Positions 1-9,682 are shown, numbered from the stretch's first letter. The stretch: 64,000 nucleotides of DNA from Saprospiraceae bacterium (GCA_016714985.1 JADKBS010000007.1:248001-312000); one strand, 5' to 3'. Program-made: numbers and translations. The notes: generated from the sequence alone by a model not told the origin.

Positions 1-39
1 ACTGGGCAAGATGTTGGCCCAGCTTACTTCAAGAACTAA
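1..39 (+). CDS. 3' end of an unidentified protein-coding gene
   Basis: Frame 1 is open from the first base and reads TGQDVGPAYFKN before a TAA stop at 37-39. A perfect factor-independent terminator follows 21 bases later, which supports a real gene end on this strand. Twelve residues are too few to name the family, and the rest of the gene lies outside the window. Confidence 0.5.
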   Translation, partial: TGQDVGPAYFKN

Positions 40-60
40 ATTTTTTCGAGTTCTCGACAT

Positions 61-94
61 AAAGCCGACTTGGTGGGTTCACCAAGTCGGCTTT
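61..94 (+). terminator. Perfect hairpin terminator after the first gene
   Basis: Fifteen bases (61-75) pair perfectly with 80-94 around a GGTT loop, and the right arm runs into TTTTTATTTT. The GC-rich middle and the U-rich tail fit intrinsic termination of the gene ending at base 39. The AAA at the left base also makes it partly usable from the other strand. Confidence 0.85.
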
Positions 95-97
95 TTA

Positions 98-484
98 TTT
101 TCAGGAATCGCATGGTCATTCATCTAAACCAAACTATATTTGCGCTAGATCACCACTAACTATTGCGAGGCGCCACACTCAAGGTTGTTTTTTTCTTCGC
201 ACTATTTCCCACCCATAACAAAATTAGTTAAGACAAATTCAGGGCTACAGCTCGTTTCGGTACGGTTATTGTGCCTGATAATTAGGCTCTTACACGTTAC
301 GAGGAGTTAAATGTTTTAGAGAAACTACACAGGGAGGCAAATTACCATTACTCGTTTTACCTTCGGGAAGGTTGAAACGGGGGCTTTTTATTTTGGGAAT
401 TGGAAGACTGGGTAATTGCCATACTTACCGGATTCAAACTGCCTGCTTAGATTGCCTTCGTCTTACCCGATGCATTGAGCCATT
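98..484. other. Intergenic region, possibly with a decayed coding remnant
   Basis: There is no intact gene here. On the plus strand one frame is open from 232 to 375 except for a single TAG at 283-285. It has coding-like composition on both sides of the stop (for example ARFGTVIVPDN before it and YEELNVLEKLHREANYHY after it) but no start codon. This may be a remnant of a lost gene or chance. No double-glycine leader peptide, the expected substrate of the C39 exporter next door, could be found. Weak hairpin potential lies at 360-372 (CCTTCGGGAAGG). Confidence 0.4.
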
Positions 485-2676
485 ATGTCAAAAAAATATC
501 CTCACTTCAAACAGTTGCACCAACGTGACTGTGGAATAGTTTGCCTCAGGATGATTGCGCAGTACTACGGGAAGTTTTTCACGACCGAGCAACTGCGCCC
601 GTTGGCCCACCAAAAGCAAGATGGTGTTACCTTGCTGAACATCAGCGAAGCTGCCGAAGGTTTGGGCATGCACACCGTGGGGGCCAAGTTGAGCTACCAA
701 AGGTTGATAGACGATATACCGTTGCCAGGCATTGCATATTGGAAAGAAAACCATTTTGTTGTCGTTTATGAAGCCGATGCCAAACAAGTAACGATTGCAG
801 ACCCAAGCACTGACCAGTTGGCAGTCATTTCCCCATCTTCGTTTTTGGAAGGTTGGGTCAACGACCCTGCGGGCTATGGGCAAGAGGGTATCATCCTATT
901 GATGGAGCCGACTGCCAATTTCTTTACCGCTGAAAACCCCCAAGTCGAACGTCAAAGGCCATTCTTTATCTGGGAAAATTTGGTCAGTTTTAAAGGGCTT
1001 TTGGCTTTTCTGGGTGTTGCCGTACTGTTCGGCGGCCTTTTAGCTGCCACCTTCCCATTCATCATGCAATTGATTGTGGACGAAAGCATTGAGCAGCAAA
1101 ATGCAGAGTTGTTGCCTTTTGTAGTCGTGGCCTGGATAGTCTTGTTCATTAGCCAAATCGGTTTGGACTTCATCCGACGCTTCCTTCTTTTTCATATCGG
1201 CGCCAAACTCAATATTAAGCTTCTAACGGATTTTATCATCAAACTGCTCCAGCTTCCTGCCACCTTCTTCCAGTCCAGGATGACCGACGATGTGATGCAG
1301 ACACTTTATGACAATCCAAGGGTCCATCGTTTCTTCACCAGAGATGCTGTTTCAGTCATTTATTCGAGTTTGGTCATCAGCCTGCTACTTTTGGTGTTAC
1401 TGGCTTTCAACCTTAAAATTTGCCTGACAGTGACCTTGTTTGCGTTGGTGCAAGTACTATTCGTTCGGCATTTCATCAATAAAAGAAAATCGCTCAACTT
1501 CAATCGCCACAAACTTGCAGCAGAAAGGTATAGCCGGCTAACCGACCTGATTCGTGGCATAAGGGACATCAAATTGGCCAATGCCGAGCAAACCCAGCGA
1601 TGGGCATGGGAACGCTCCGAAGCAAGGCTATACAAGGTAAGCGGTTCTTATTCCTTATCGGACGAGCTTTCGCTACAAATTCCTTTTGCTTTGGGCGAGC
1701 TTCGCAATATTATCGTTATTTTCTTGGCGGCGATGGCCGTCATTGAAGGTGGAATGAGTGTTGGAGTGATGGTCGCCGTGCTTTTCATCCTTACCCAACT
1801 CAATGGCCCGATTCGTCAATTGATCGAGTTCTTCATTGGCTGGCAGGAGGCAAAAATGGGCATGGAGCGAATGAATGAGGTCTTCACCTACGACAATGCC
1901 AATAAAAACGACCGCATAGACGAACTTCCAGAAGGTGGCATGCTCGAAGCAGAAGGCCTTCATTTCAGGTATGAGGGTGAGCATTCTCCTTGGATTATTC
2001 GCAATCTCGATTTCCAAATACCCACAGGAAAAGTGACTGCGGTTGTGGGGCCCAACGGAAGCGGCAAATCCACACTGCTCAATCTCCTCACCACTTTTTT
2101 GAAGCCACAAGAAGGTATCATCAAGTTTGGCGGTTTCAAATTGGACGATTTCCAAGCCGCTGCCTGGCTTCGGCAATGCGGCGTTGTGGCACAGGAAGGG
2201 CATTTGTTCTACGATACCATAGCGAGGAACATTGTGCTTGGAGAAGAAACGATTGACAATAGGCGATTGATGGAAGCAGCAAAAATTGCCAATATCTTGC
2301 CTTTCGTGGAGCGACTTCAGCATGGACTTTATACGATGGTCGGCGAAGGTGGGGTTGGGTTAAGTAAGGCCCAAAAACAAGGAATCCTGATTGCAAGGGC
2401 CATTTATAAACAGCCCGAAATATTGTTTCTCGACGAAGCCACCAATGACCTTGACGGTCAAAACGAAGCCATTGTGCTCAGCAGGATTGAGGAAGCTTTC
2501 AAAGAGAAGACCATTTTACTTTTACCAGCCGAATCAACCTTCCAATCCACATACACAATGTGATTCCATTGGCACCGCCAAAAAGCAAGACTGCTGAGAG
2601 AAACATCCTATCGGGCATGGGAGGAAACGGCAGTATATTGCCAGACAACCTCGAAGAAGTACTTCAATCAAACTAA
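485..2676 (+). CDS. C39-peptidase ABC exporter (PCAT-type) with a degenerate ATPase and a probable C-terminal frameshift
   Basis: The family exports peptides or proteins across the inner membrane, cleaving a leader with its N-terminal peptidase. Residues 1-140 are a C39 peptidase with likely catalytic C16, H90 and D106 and oxyanion Q10. A transmembrane domain spans about 165-450. The ATPase keeps Walker A (GPNGSGKST), the Q-loop (VVAQEG) and Walker B (ILFLDEATNDLD), but the signature is LSKAQ instead of LSGGQ. As read, the frame stops at 2563 after a nonsense-like tail. One missing base, probably in the T run at 2520-2523, moves it into a frame ending at 2674-2676, only 7 bases before the HlyD gene. 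In that frame the H-loop region reads FTSRIN, with Ser where His is expected. It is probably co-transcribed with the downstream adaptor. No substrate gene was seen. Confidence 0.85.
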
Positions 2677-2683
2677 GCCGCAA

Positions 2684-3967
2684 ATGAAAGAAGATAATAT
2701 CGAATACCTGAGCGGCGAGGTAAAGGAAATATTGGCCACGCCGCCCTCTTGGGTCGCCACTTGGGGTACCTGCATTCTGATTGGAACCATTGTACTGATG
2801 GGTTTTGCAGGTTTTATGTTTCATTTCCCCAACATCGTGACGGGCAATGCCATCATTTCCACTGAAACTCCGCCAATAACGGTCATTTCGCCAAAATCCG
2901 AATATATCAGCGAAGTAAAAGTCTTGAACAATGCCAAGGTAAACAGCGGAGATATTTTGGCGGTATTCCCTTCCAATGCCAATTACGAAAACGTGCTCAA
3001 GCTGGAAGAAGACATGGAGAGCATTGGTCAACTCGACATCGAAAAATTGCGCAGCTACAGCCCAAACAAAGACCTAAGCATCGGTGAACTCGCCCCAAGC
3101 TATTCCAACTTCCTCACCGCTTTGGAGCTGGTGCCGCTCGACAATAGCGGAGAAGTTGACTACGCAACAGTTATTGCCGTGGAATCTGTTAATTCACAGT
3201 ACCAGCGCCAACTGAGTAGCATGGAAGCCACGCTGAAAAGTGCCAATGCAGAGTTGGGCGCTTTGAAAAAAGAGTTCGACAACGCTGTCCGCCAGTATGC
3301 CAATTCAGTGGATACCTTGGATGCCTTGATAGTTTTCAACCTGAACACGGCCATCAAAAAAAAGGAAGCTGACATCAAAAACAAGCTTTCCGATATCGAG
3401 AAAATCAAAGGTGAAATATCCAAGTCTAACGTGAGGAAGCTTCAGGCCCAAACCCAGGCCAACAAGGGAACTGGTGAAGCTATTTTCCAATTGAACCAAA
3501 AACTGGACGAGCTAAAGCGAGAAATTAAATCTTGGAAAGACAAGTATTTGATAGTGGCTCCCGGCAGTGGCGTGGTACAGTTCTATACAGACATTAAGGC
3601 CAAGGATTTTGTGCAGAGCGGAGACATCCTGTTCAACATCATGCCGGAAACGGAGACCGAGAAGTACGTTGGAAAAGTGAACCTACCTGTGGCCAAAAGT
3701 AGTAAGGTGGAAAAAGGTCAGTTGGTCAATATCAAGTTTGAGCGCTATGACTTCCGAGAGCAAGGGACTGTGCGGGCCACCGTCAGCAAGGTTTATCCAG
3801 TTGCAAAAGACAATGCTTTTTATGCCGACATTATCCTTGACAAAGGCTTGGTTACGACCTTGAACCACAAGCTCGACTATTACCAAAACATGGTGGGGAA
3901 GGCCGAAATCATCACTGAGGACAAGACCTTTATCAGCAAACTCTTTGAAAAGCTACAAAGCCAATAA
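2684..3967 (+). CDS. HlyD/membrane-fusion family periplasmic adaptor
   Basis: This is the adaptor linking an inner-membrane exporter to the outer membrane in type I-like secretion. A short cytoplasmic N-terminus is followed by one membrane segment (about residues 26-48), a first half of a biotinyl-lipoyl-like domain (IISTETPPITVISPKSEYIS), a long helical hairpin of coiled-coil character (about 165-275), and the second lipoyl half (IVAPGSGVVQFYTDIKAKDF). A beta-barrel domain ends near residue 410. At 427 aa it has typical family length. It starts 7 bases after the corrected end of the C39 exporter, so the two should be translated from one message and work together. It ends 4 bases before the convergent ABC-2 operon, with no terminator between them. 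Confidence 0.88.
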   Translation: MKEDNIEYLSGEVKEILATPPSWVATWGTCILIGTIVLMGFAGFMFHFPNIVTGNAIISTETPPITVISPKSEYISEVKVLNNAKVNSGDILAVFPSNANYENVLKLEEDMESIGQLDIEKLRSYSPNKDLSIGELAPSYSNFLTALELVPLDNSGEVDYATVIAVESVNSQYQRQLSSMEATLKSANAELGALKKEFDNAVRQYANSVDTLDALIVFNLNTAIKKKEADIKNKLSDIEKIKGEISKSNVRKLQAQTQANKGTGEAIFQLNQKLDELKREIKSWKDKYLIVAPGSGVVQFYTDIKAKDFVQSGDILFNIMPETETEKYVGKVNLPVAKSSKVEKGQLVNIKFERYDFREQGTVRATVSKVYPVAKDNAFYADIILDKGLVTTLNHKLDYYQNMVGKAEIITEDKTFISKLFEKLQSQ

Positions 3968-3971
3968 CCTT

Positions 3972-4814
3972 TCACAAATCACTGTTTTTCAGTCTTTTAT
4001 AACTAAAAAACAGAAATAAAGATGAATAAATCACGGTAGCAATCACCGCCTCCATAGGCGTCAGCAAAATCCTGAAACCGTTTTCTTTTAACATGTCATC
4101 GGCAAATTCGATAATCGGGATTGGTGCTAAATCTTCCATGGCATTCAATGGGTAAAAGCTCATAGAGATGTTCTTGAAAAAATACAAGTGGAACACCCAG
4201 CGAAGAAATGGCTCAACAACCATGGTGTAACCTAGATAAACGAAAAGGGCAATCCCCGTTCTTTTGGTAAGCAGACCTACCAGTAAACCGAAACTCATAT
4301 AACCCATGCCCATCAGCCAATACCTTGGGACGTAGTCCATGTTTTTGAAAACCGTTGAAAAATAAAGGGTGTCATCCACATGCAACAGGCCAATCACTAA
4401 GGCGCAGACCATGTAGTATATGGCAGCAAAAAATGCCACCACACTCATAAAAATTAATTTGCTTTTGAAAAACTCTTCTCTGTGCAGTCCAGCGATGACG
4501 TTCTGGCGAAGGGTCTTGTTGCCAAATTCATTGGTGACCATCAATACTGCAAGGAACCCAAGCACGAAAAAAACCATCCAGTTTCCAAAGTAGCCAAGCC
4601 ACTCCCAAACGGTTGGGAACAGGAAAAAATCTTTAGCGGGGTTAAACGGAACACCTGTGCCAAGCTCCATTTTTTTCCCAATGAAGAGCGAGGCAGGTAG
4701 AAAAACAATATAGGCAGCAGCAAGGAGCTTAAAAAGCACATAGTTCTTTTGCTTGAGCCATTCCAATTTCAACAAATGAAGCATAGTCCGATTTTGTGTA
4801 GTTGATAAATTCAT
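3972..4814 (-). CDS. ABC-2 type transporter permease
   Basis: This is a 280-aa inner-membrane protein with about six hydrophobic segments, including ones near residues 28-48, 75-100, 118-145, 160-185 and 250-270. The start (MNLSTTQNRTMLHLLKLEWL) and the charged first amphipathic helix are usual for ABC-2 permeases of the ABC-2 membrane-protein family found in Bacteroidota. Its start codon overlaps the stop of the upstream ATPase gene by 4 bases (ATGA), which indicates translational coupling and a shared complex. The substrate cannot be inferred: such pairs export drugs, lipids or peptides, or act in gliding. Confidence 0.85.
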   Translation of the reverse strand: MNLSTTQNRTMLHLLKLEWLKQKNYVLFKLLAAAYIVFLPASLFIGKKMELGTGVPFNPAKDFFLFPTVWEWLGYFGNWMVFFVLGFLAVLMVTNEFGNKTLRQNVIAGLHREEFFKSKLIFMSVVAFFAAIYYMVCALVIGLLHVDDTLYFSTVFKNMDYVPRYWLMGMGYMSFGLLVGLLTKRTGIALFVYLGYTMVVEPFLRWVFHLYFFKNISMSFYPLNAMEDLAPIPIIEFADDMLKENGFRILLTPMEAVIATVIYSSLFLFFSYKRLKNSDL

Positions 4815-5701
4815 TGGCCAGCCGTGATTTCCAAAAACTCCGATTCGAGGCTTTTGTGCTTCATGGACAAATGATTGAGAATCAAGCCGTTGTCAAATGC
4901 GAGTTTATTCAGTTCAGCGGCAGTTAATGCTGGGTTGACCATCAATTGAAGCAGTTTGTTCTTCTCTGCAATGGCATTTACCCCAGGGTAACCCAACAAC
5001 AATTCCCGTAAGCGGCCAAGGTTTTCCGAAGCAATTTCCACTTGGCGGTCGTTGCTGAGGATCGCCCCAACTTCGCCATTTGCCAAGAGCTTCCCACGCT
5101 TGATGATGGCCACATGGCTGCATACTTTTTCCACCTCATCAAGGATATGGCTGGCCATGATGATGGTCTTGCCCTCCGCAGCAATGCGGTGGATGATTTC
5201 ACGAACCTCGGCAATGCCTTGTGGGTCGAGGCCGTTGGTGGGTTCATCGAAAATTAACACTTCAGGGTCGCCAATGAGGGCGGCACCTATGGCGAGGCGC
5301 TGCTTCATGCCGAAGGAAAACGTGCTAAAGGCAGAGTCACGGCGATGGGCGAGGTTTACCAGTTCCAGAATCTGATCAATTTTGGGAGACGCAACCCGCT
5401 TGATATGTGCCGTGATTTCTAGGTTTTTGAAAGGTGACAGGTAGGGGTAAAAATTGGGAGTTTCTAGCAAGGCCCCGATGTGCAACCGTTCGTCATTTCC
5501 ATATTTTCCATCAAACCAGGTAAAACTACCACTGTCAGCCTCGGTAATTCCAAGAACGATGCCCAAGGTAGTGGTCTTCCCACTACCATTCGGGCCAAGA
5601 ATTCCATAAACGCTACCAGATTCAATTTCCAGGTTGAGGTTGTTGACAGCAGTGATGCTGCCATATCGCTTTGTCAGTCCTTCGATTTGAAGTATTTTCA
5701 T
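4811..5701 (-). CDS. ABC transporter ATP-binding protein
   Basis: This ATPase powers the adjacent permease. Walker A is GPNGSGKT (residues 36-43), the signature is FSFGMKQ (128-134), a variant usual for ABC-2 export ATPases, and Walker B with the catalytic Glu is VLIFDEPTNGLDP (about 148-160). The switch His is in IIMASHILDEVEKVC. A C-terminal extension of about 80 residues follows the core domain, as in the bacitracin/Nat-type group. At 296 aa it is full length. It is first in a two-gene operon read leftward. Confidence 0.92.
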   Translation of the reverse strand: MKILQIEGLTKRYGSITAVNNLNLEIESGSVYGILGPNGSGKTTTLGIVLGITEADSGSFTWFDGKYGNDERLHIGALLETPNFYPYLSPFKNLEITAHIKRVASPKIDQILELVNLAHRRDSAFSTFSFGMKQRLAIGAALIGDPEVLIFDEPTNGLDPQGIAEVREIIHRIAAEGKTIIMASHILDEVEKVCSHVAIIKRGKLLANGEVGAILSNDRQVEIASENLGRLRELLLGYPGVNAIAEKNKLLQLMVNPALTAAELNKLAFDNGLILNHLSMKHKSLESEFLEITAGQ

Positions 5702-5820
5702 CGGAATAATTTAATTGAGGCAAGATAGTACAACCCAATATTGTCCACCTGATTTTCTTCGACCAAAACCTCGATTGAAATGATTGAAGTTGCTTTTCTG
5801 GTAGTGGTATTTTTCAACAG

Positions 5821-5943
5821 ATGAAGATGAACGGACCTAAAATAATTGCAGTGCTTCCTGCGAGAGGCATTGTAATCAACACCCGAAGTTCCGAAAATAC
5901 GGGGTTTGATAGCACCGACTCTCGAAGTGACTGCGTCAGTTAA
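5821..5943 (+). CDS. Small 40-aa reading frame, possibly the truncated start of a lost gene
   Basis: An ATG frame of 40 codons begins MKMNGPKIIAVLPARGIVIN and ends in a serine- and aspartate-rich stretch before TAA. The beginning looks like a folded-protein N-terminus, with a hydrophobic beta strand followed by a turn of the kind that opens Rossmann or glycosyltransferase folds. The rest does not. It could be a gene truncated by deletion or an indel, or a chance frame. No family can be assigned. Confidence 0.2.
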   Translation: MKMNGPKIIAVLPARGIVINTRSSENTGFDSTDSRSDCVS

Positions 5944-5986
5944 AAGTTAGCACTACCGCTTTTCTTGAGTTGAAAACGAATTTTCA

Positions 5987-5994
5987 TACCTTTG
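5987..5994 (+). promoter_or_regulatory. Candidate Bacteroidota -7 box (TACCTTTG)
   Basis: The sequence matches the TANNTTTG -7 consensus of the primary sigma factor in Bacteroidota. A TTG lies 19 bases upstream (5965-5967), an acceptable -33 element. It sits about 54 bases before the ATG at 6048 and would serve that gene and the acylase after it. Confidence 0.35.
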
Positions 5995-6047
5995 GCGTGT
6001 ACACATGTATCGCAGCGGACTGTTTTCATTGACCAAAGCAATCAACA

Positions 6048-6477
6048 ATGTTTGATAAAATAAAACAAACTATCACCTCTGCTTAGGGTGAGACCATCAT
6101 GGAGCAGGCCTCATCCATCAGCGAAGCTGCCAAAGGAGAAATGGATGGGCTTGATAGACTCATGGATCACCACGTTGCCCAAATTGGAGGCCTATGGTTT
6201 CAAGGCCAGTTATTTCTCTGTATCTATGTCACTTAACCCCACCTTGGAAATCGAATTGCAGAGTGACATTGATGCTTTTCCACTTGGGCGGATTGATGCA
6301 ATTTTGGCCGAAAACCCTGCAAGTACCCCAGTAAATATCGTTTTCACGGCTATCAAAAATGCCCTGAAAATGTACCAAAGTGCACGAATCGGCCCACACT
6401 CCCAGCTAATCGTGAAGATTTATGTCCGACTTTCGCCAGAAGTGAAAGTCTCTTTTGGCAAACCAGCATTCAACTAA
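6048..6477 (+). pseudogene. Hypothetical protein of about 143 codons, interrupted by one stop and one frameshift
   Basis: From ATG 6048 the frame reads MFDKIKQTITSA, meets TAG at 6084-6086, then continues with good helical coding sequence (GETIMEQASSISEAAKGEMD). At the GGG of 6147-6149 an extra base moves the frame so that it joins GLIDSWITTLPKLEAYGFKA and runs to the TAA at 6475-6477. Reading the last frame alone from a GTG at 6088 gives an implausible Pro/Arg/Trp-rich start, so the joined model is preferred. No family is recognised. The product would be a small soluble protein with no signal peptide. It lies 9 bases upstream of the acylase gene. Confidence 0.6.
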
Positions 6478-6486
6478 ACTAAGTTC

Positions 6487-8949
6487 ATGAAAATCGTCAA
6501 ATTCCTACTTTCCCTGTCAGCACTTTTAGGGCTTATTTATGTTTTGAACAGGCCAATCCCTGTGCAGACTCCTCTACCAGACGACCCAACGAAAACAAAG
6601 GAAACCCTTATCCCACCCATTGGCCCCTTTATTAGCCCTTTACTGGTTTTTGGCAAAATGCTGAGTCGGTGAGCGATTTTGTTCCTGAAAAAATCGAGGT
6701 GCCAGAGATGAAGGGAAAGGTAAAAATCCTATTCGATGAAAGAATGGTGCCCCATATTTTCGCAGAAAACATGGAAGACGCAATGTTTGCACAAGGCTAT
6801 GTAACAGCCAAGTTCCGCCTTTTTCAGATGGAACTGGCTAGCCGTGCGTCGGGAGGGAGGTTGGCGGAAATAGCTGGCCCAGATGCATTGGAGAACGACA
6901 GATTGAAGCGCAGACAAGGAATCCTTTTCGGTGCCGAACGTGCTGCCGCAGCTTGGAAGGAAAGCAAGGAGGTGTCCTCCATAATGGACGCATACACTGC
7001 GGGCGTCAATAAGTACCTCTCCGAACTTAGTCCAAGGAAGTATCCCGTTGAGATGAAGTTGATGGGCTTCCAACCGGAGCCTTGGAATACTTATAAATCG
7101 GCCTTGGTCAAGAAATACATGGACCAGACCCCTTTGCTTTGGCGAGGATGACCTCGAATCGTCCAATGCATTGAAAATCCTTGGGCCAGATATGTTCAAA
7201 AAACTTTACCCTGAAATCAACCCAAAGCAGTCACCTGTAATACCTACTGGCACGCCTTGGAATTTCAAAGCCACCAAACCCGCTGAAAAAGCGGTAGCGC
7301 AAGAGGCGATCGGCTTGATTCAACACAAGGTCTATGAAAAGGAACGTGGAGTGCTGGGTAGCAACAACTGGGCCGTGGCAGGAAGCAAAACCCTGTCGGG
7401 AAAGCCCATCCTTGCCAATGACCCACACTTGAAGCTTACCTTGCCATCCATCTGGTTCGAGTTGCAAATCCATACACCCAATGCCAATATCTACGGGGTT
7501 TCCGTGCCGGGGCTGCCTGGCGTTTTGATGGGCTTCAACGAGCATTTTGCCTGGGGCGAAACCAATGTCGGCCATGACGTGAACGACTGGTACCAGATTT
7601 CATGGACGGACGAAGCCAAGACCTCCTACCAGTACAATGGCGGCATCAAAAAAGTCAAGTTGGTCATTGACTCCATCAGGGTAAGGGGCATGGATCGCCC
7701 AGTGTATGACACTGTTCGTTGGACGGAATGGGGTCCCATCGTTTACGATTCTAAAGATAGCGACTGGCAGGGCTTGGCCATGCACTGGATAGGCCACGAA
7801 GCCCCCAACCCGAATGAGATGATGACCTTTCTTGGCCTTGCCAAAGGCAAAAATCACGAGGACTACCGAAAAGCACTTACGAATTATGATTTCCCAGCCC
7901 AGAACTTCGTTTTCGCAGCAAAGGATGGTGATATTGCCATAACAGCGAACGGAAAATACCCCATCAAGAACAAAGAACAAGGCCGCTACGTACAGGACGG
8001 CTCCAGTTCCAAAAATGGCTGGTCAGCCTTCATACCTCGTGACCAAGTGCCAACCACCAAGAACCCAAAACGGGGATTTGTCTCTTCTGCTAACCAGCAT
8101 TCCACCGACCCTAGCTATCCCTATTATTACAATAGCCCCTATTTCGACCACTACCGAGGCCGTTACCTCAATCAGCGGTTGTCTCAAATGGACAGCATTA
8201 CTGCGAAGGACATGATGGCACTGCAAAACGACAATTTTAGTTTGCATGCTTCGGAGGGACTTCCAGCCATGTTGGCGCAGGTGGATACAACCCAACTAAG
8301 CGCATTGCAAAAACCCATCTACGACAAGCTGAAAGCATGGGACTTCCGTTTCGACAAGGACAAGGTGGAGCCTGTGATTTTTACCACTTGGTGGGACAAG
8401 TTCTATGAGATGGCCTTTGATGAAGTGATGGTTTTCAAGGATTCACTGCCCATCCTCAAGCCCGAAAAATGGAGAGTTGTCGAGCTGACTGCCAACAGCC
8501 CCAGCGACCTCATTTTTGATGATAAAAAAACGCCTGAAAGGGAAACGGCCAAGCAGATTGCAACAGCTTCGTTCCTTGCCACATTGAAGGAATTGAGCAC
8601 CGACTTGATGAAACCTGATTTTGCCTGGGCAACCTACCGCAAGTTCTCCATCATGCACTTAGGGCGTATCCCTGCTTTTTCAAGGATGGACTTGCCAGTG
8701 GGCGGATATGGCCAAGCCCTAAACGCCATTGCGGGCGGCAACGGGCCATCTTGGCGCATGGTAGTGGAGCTTGGCGATGAAATAAAGGCTTATGGCCTCT
8801 ACCCAGGCGGCCAATCAGGAAATCCCGGCAGCCGATTCTATGCAACCGACTTGGATAAATGGGTGAAAGGCGAGTACAATGAGCTGTTCTTCATGAAAAA
8901 TGCGGAAGACAACCGCAAGCCAACGCTCTGCTCCATCGAAATCAATTAA
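6487..8949 (+). pseudogene. Penicillin acylase family (S45 Ntn-hydrolase), split by two single-base indels
   Basis: Three consecutive frames make one S45 gene of about 820 codons. These enzymes cleave amide bonds of penicillins, N-acyl homoserine lactones or similar amides in the periplasm. The first part has an N-terminal hydrophobic segment (residues 3-21). A base is missing near 6636-6641, after which PFTGFWQNAES restores the usual S45 motif. The alpha-subunit region carries VPHIFAENMEDAMFAQGYV. An extra C in 7129-7132 breaks the frame again, and FGEDDLESSNALKILGPDMF follows in the third frame. The autocatalytic nucleophile Ser is in GVLGSNNWAVAG, and ILANDPHL and GQSGNPGS are conserved beta-subunit motifs. 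The two indels compensate, so the end is intact. The short frames 6669-7151 and 7171-8949 are not separate genes. Confidence 0.85.
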
Positions 8950-8962
8950 TGAAAGGCACTCC

Positions 8963-8997
8963 AGACCTTTCCAAGTTTTTGAAACTTGGAAAGGTCT
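8963..8997 (+). terminator. Perfect 16-bp hairpin after the acylase gene
   Basis: Bases 8963-8978 pair perfectly with 8982-8997 around a 3-base loop, followed by TGTTT. The position 13 bases after the acylase stop fits transcription termination, although the U tract is weak. The arm (a palindrome around CCAAGTTT) is long for a terminator and may instead be a small dispersed repeat used as one. Confidence 0.6.
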
Positions 8998-9020
8998 TGT
9001 TTCGCAAAAATGCTTGAAAA

Positions 9021-9386
9021 ATGAAAAAATTCGGTCTTCAAACCTTGATCATACTCGTACTGGGATCCATCGCCCAATATTTCTTTCCCTTTTGGAGCAT
9101 CGCCATAGTGGCGGCCTTGGTGGGTTTTTTCTTCAAATATGAAAATAGCGCCGCCAGTTTTGCCGCAGGCACTGCCGCTGTCACGCTGCTATGGAGCAGC
9201 TATGCAGGCTTCCTCAACTCAATGAATGCCAACCAATTGGCCGACCAAATCGGGGTTTTGTTCAAGGTCGGTTCTGGTTATTTGATGCCTATTACTGGCT
9301 TAATTGGCGGGTTGTTGGGTGGGTTCGGCGCACAAACTGGCACCTTGCTCCGCAAGGTTTTTGAAAAAGAGGAAGTAGTTGCTTAA
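9021..9386 (+). CDS. Small integral membrane protein of unknown function
   Basis: This is a 121-aa protein with four hydrophobic segments, at about residues 5-22, 23-40, 46-68 and 85-105. The last is a glycine-rich helix pair (MPITGLIGGLLGGFGAQTG). It has no signal peptidase site and no recognisable catalytic motif. It starts 20 bases after the terminator hairpin, so it should have its own promoter. Its stop overlaps the stop of the convergent gene at 9383 by 4 bases. The function is unknown. Confidence 0.7.
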   Translation: MKKFGLQTLIILVLGSIAQYFFPFWSIAIVAALVGFFFKYENSAASFAAGTAAVTLLWSSYAGFLNSMNANQLADQIGVLFKVGSGYLMPITGLIGGLLGGFGAQTGTLLRKVFEKEEVVA

Positions 9387-9682
9387 AAAACGTACTTGCC
9401 AAACATCACCAACCAGCCAATAACCAACAAGGCTACAACTATCACCACACCTCGAACAGTATCGTTGAGGTATCTTTTTTGGTAATAATTGAGCAGGAAG
9501 ACATCCATTGCAATTGCAAAAATGGCACAAGTACGTTCACGGAACATAGGGCGGAAACCACCACTGCTGACCCAACCTTGGGTTTCCAGCAAACTGTACA
9601 GACCGAACAATAGTCCAAAAGCTGCTAATGGGAGCAGGGTCGCAAGTGCCAGCCCAAGTGGCAAGGAATTTTTTTCAAGCAT
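9383..9682 (-). CDS. Small membrane protein of unknown function
   Basis: This is a 99-aa protein with three hydrophobic segments, near residues 10-33, 50-64 and 76-95. The first pair is joined by a short loop (QGWVSSGGFRPMFRERT). The pattern resembles small Bacteroidota membrane proteins of unknown role. It is convergent with the preceding membrane-protein gene and lies downstream of surE, separated by 149 bases with no recognised feature. The function cannot be inferred. Confidence 0.6.
   Translation of the reverse strand: MLEKNSLPLGLALATLLPLAAFGLLFGLYSLLETQGWVSSGGFRPMFRERTCAIFAIAMDVFLLNYYQKRYLNDTVRGVVIVVALLVIGWLVMFGKYVF

Larger units (their letters stand above)
5702..6047. other. Intergenic region between divergent genes
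   Basis: This AT-rich spacer contains the divergent starts of the ABC operon (leftward) and the broken gene at 6048 (rightward). It holds one small rightward reading frame (5821-5943) and one promoter-like box (5987-5994), both listed separately. Nothing else was recognised. Confidence 0.6.

Noticed and set aside
1673..2323. 216-codon minus-strand frame
   Set aside because: It is antisense to the ABC exporter ATPase domain and has no family features.
6669..7151. Separate gene starting at GTG 6669
   Set aside because: It is the middle part of the S45 acylase. PFTGFWQNAES lies just upstream in the same frame, so this is one gene broken by an indel.
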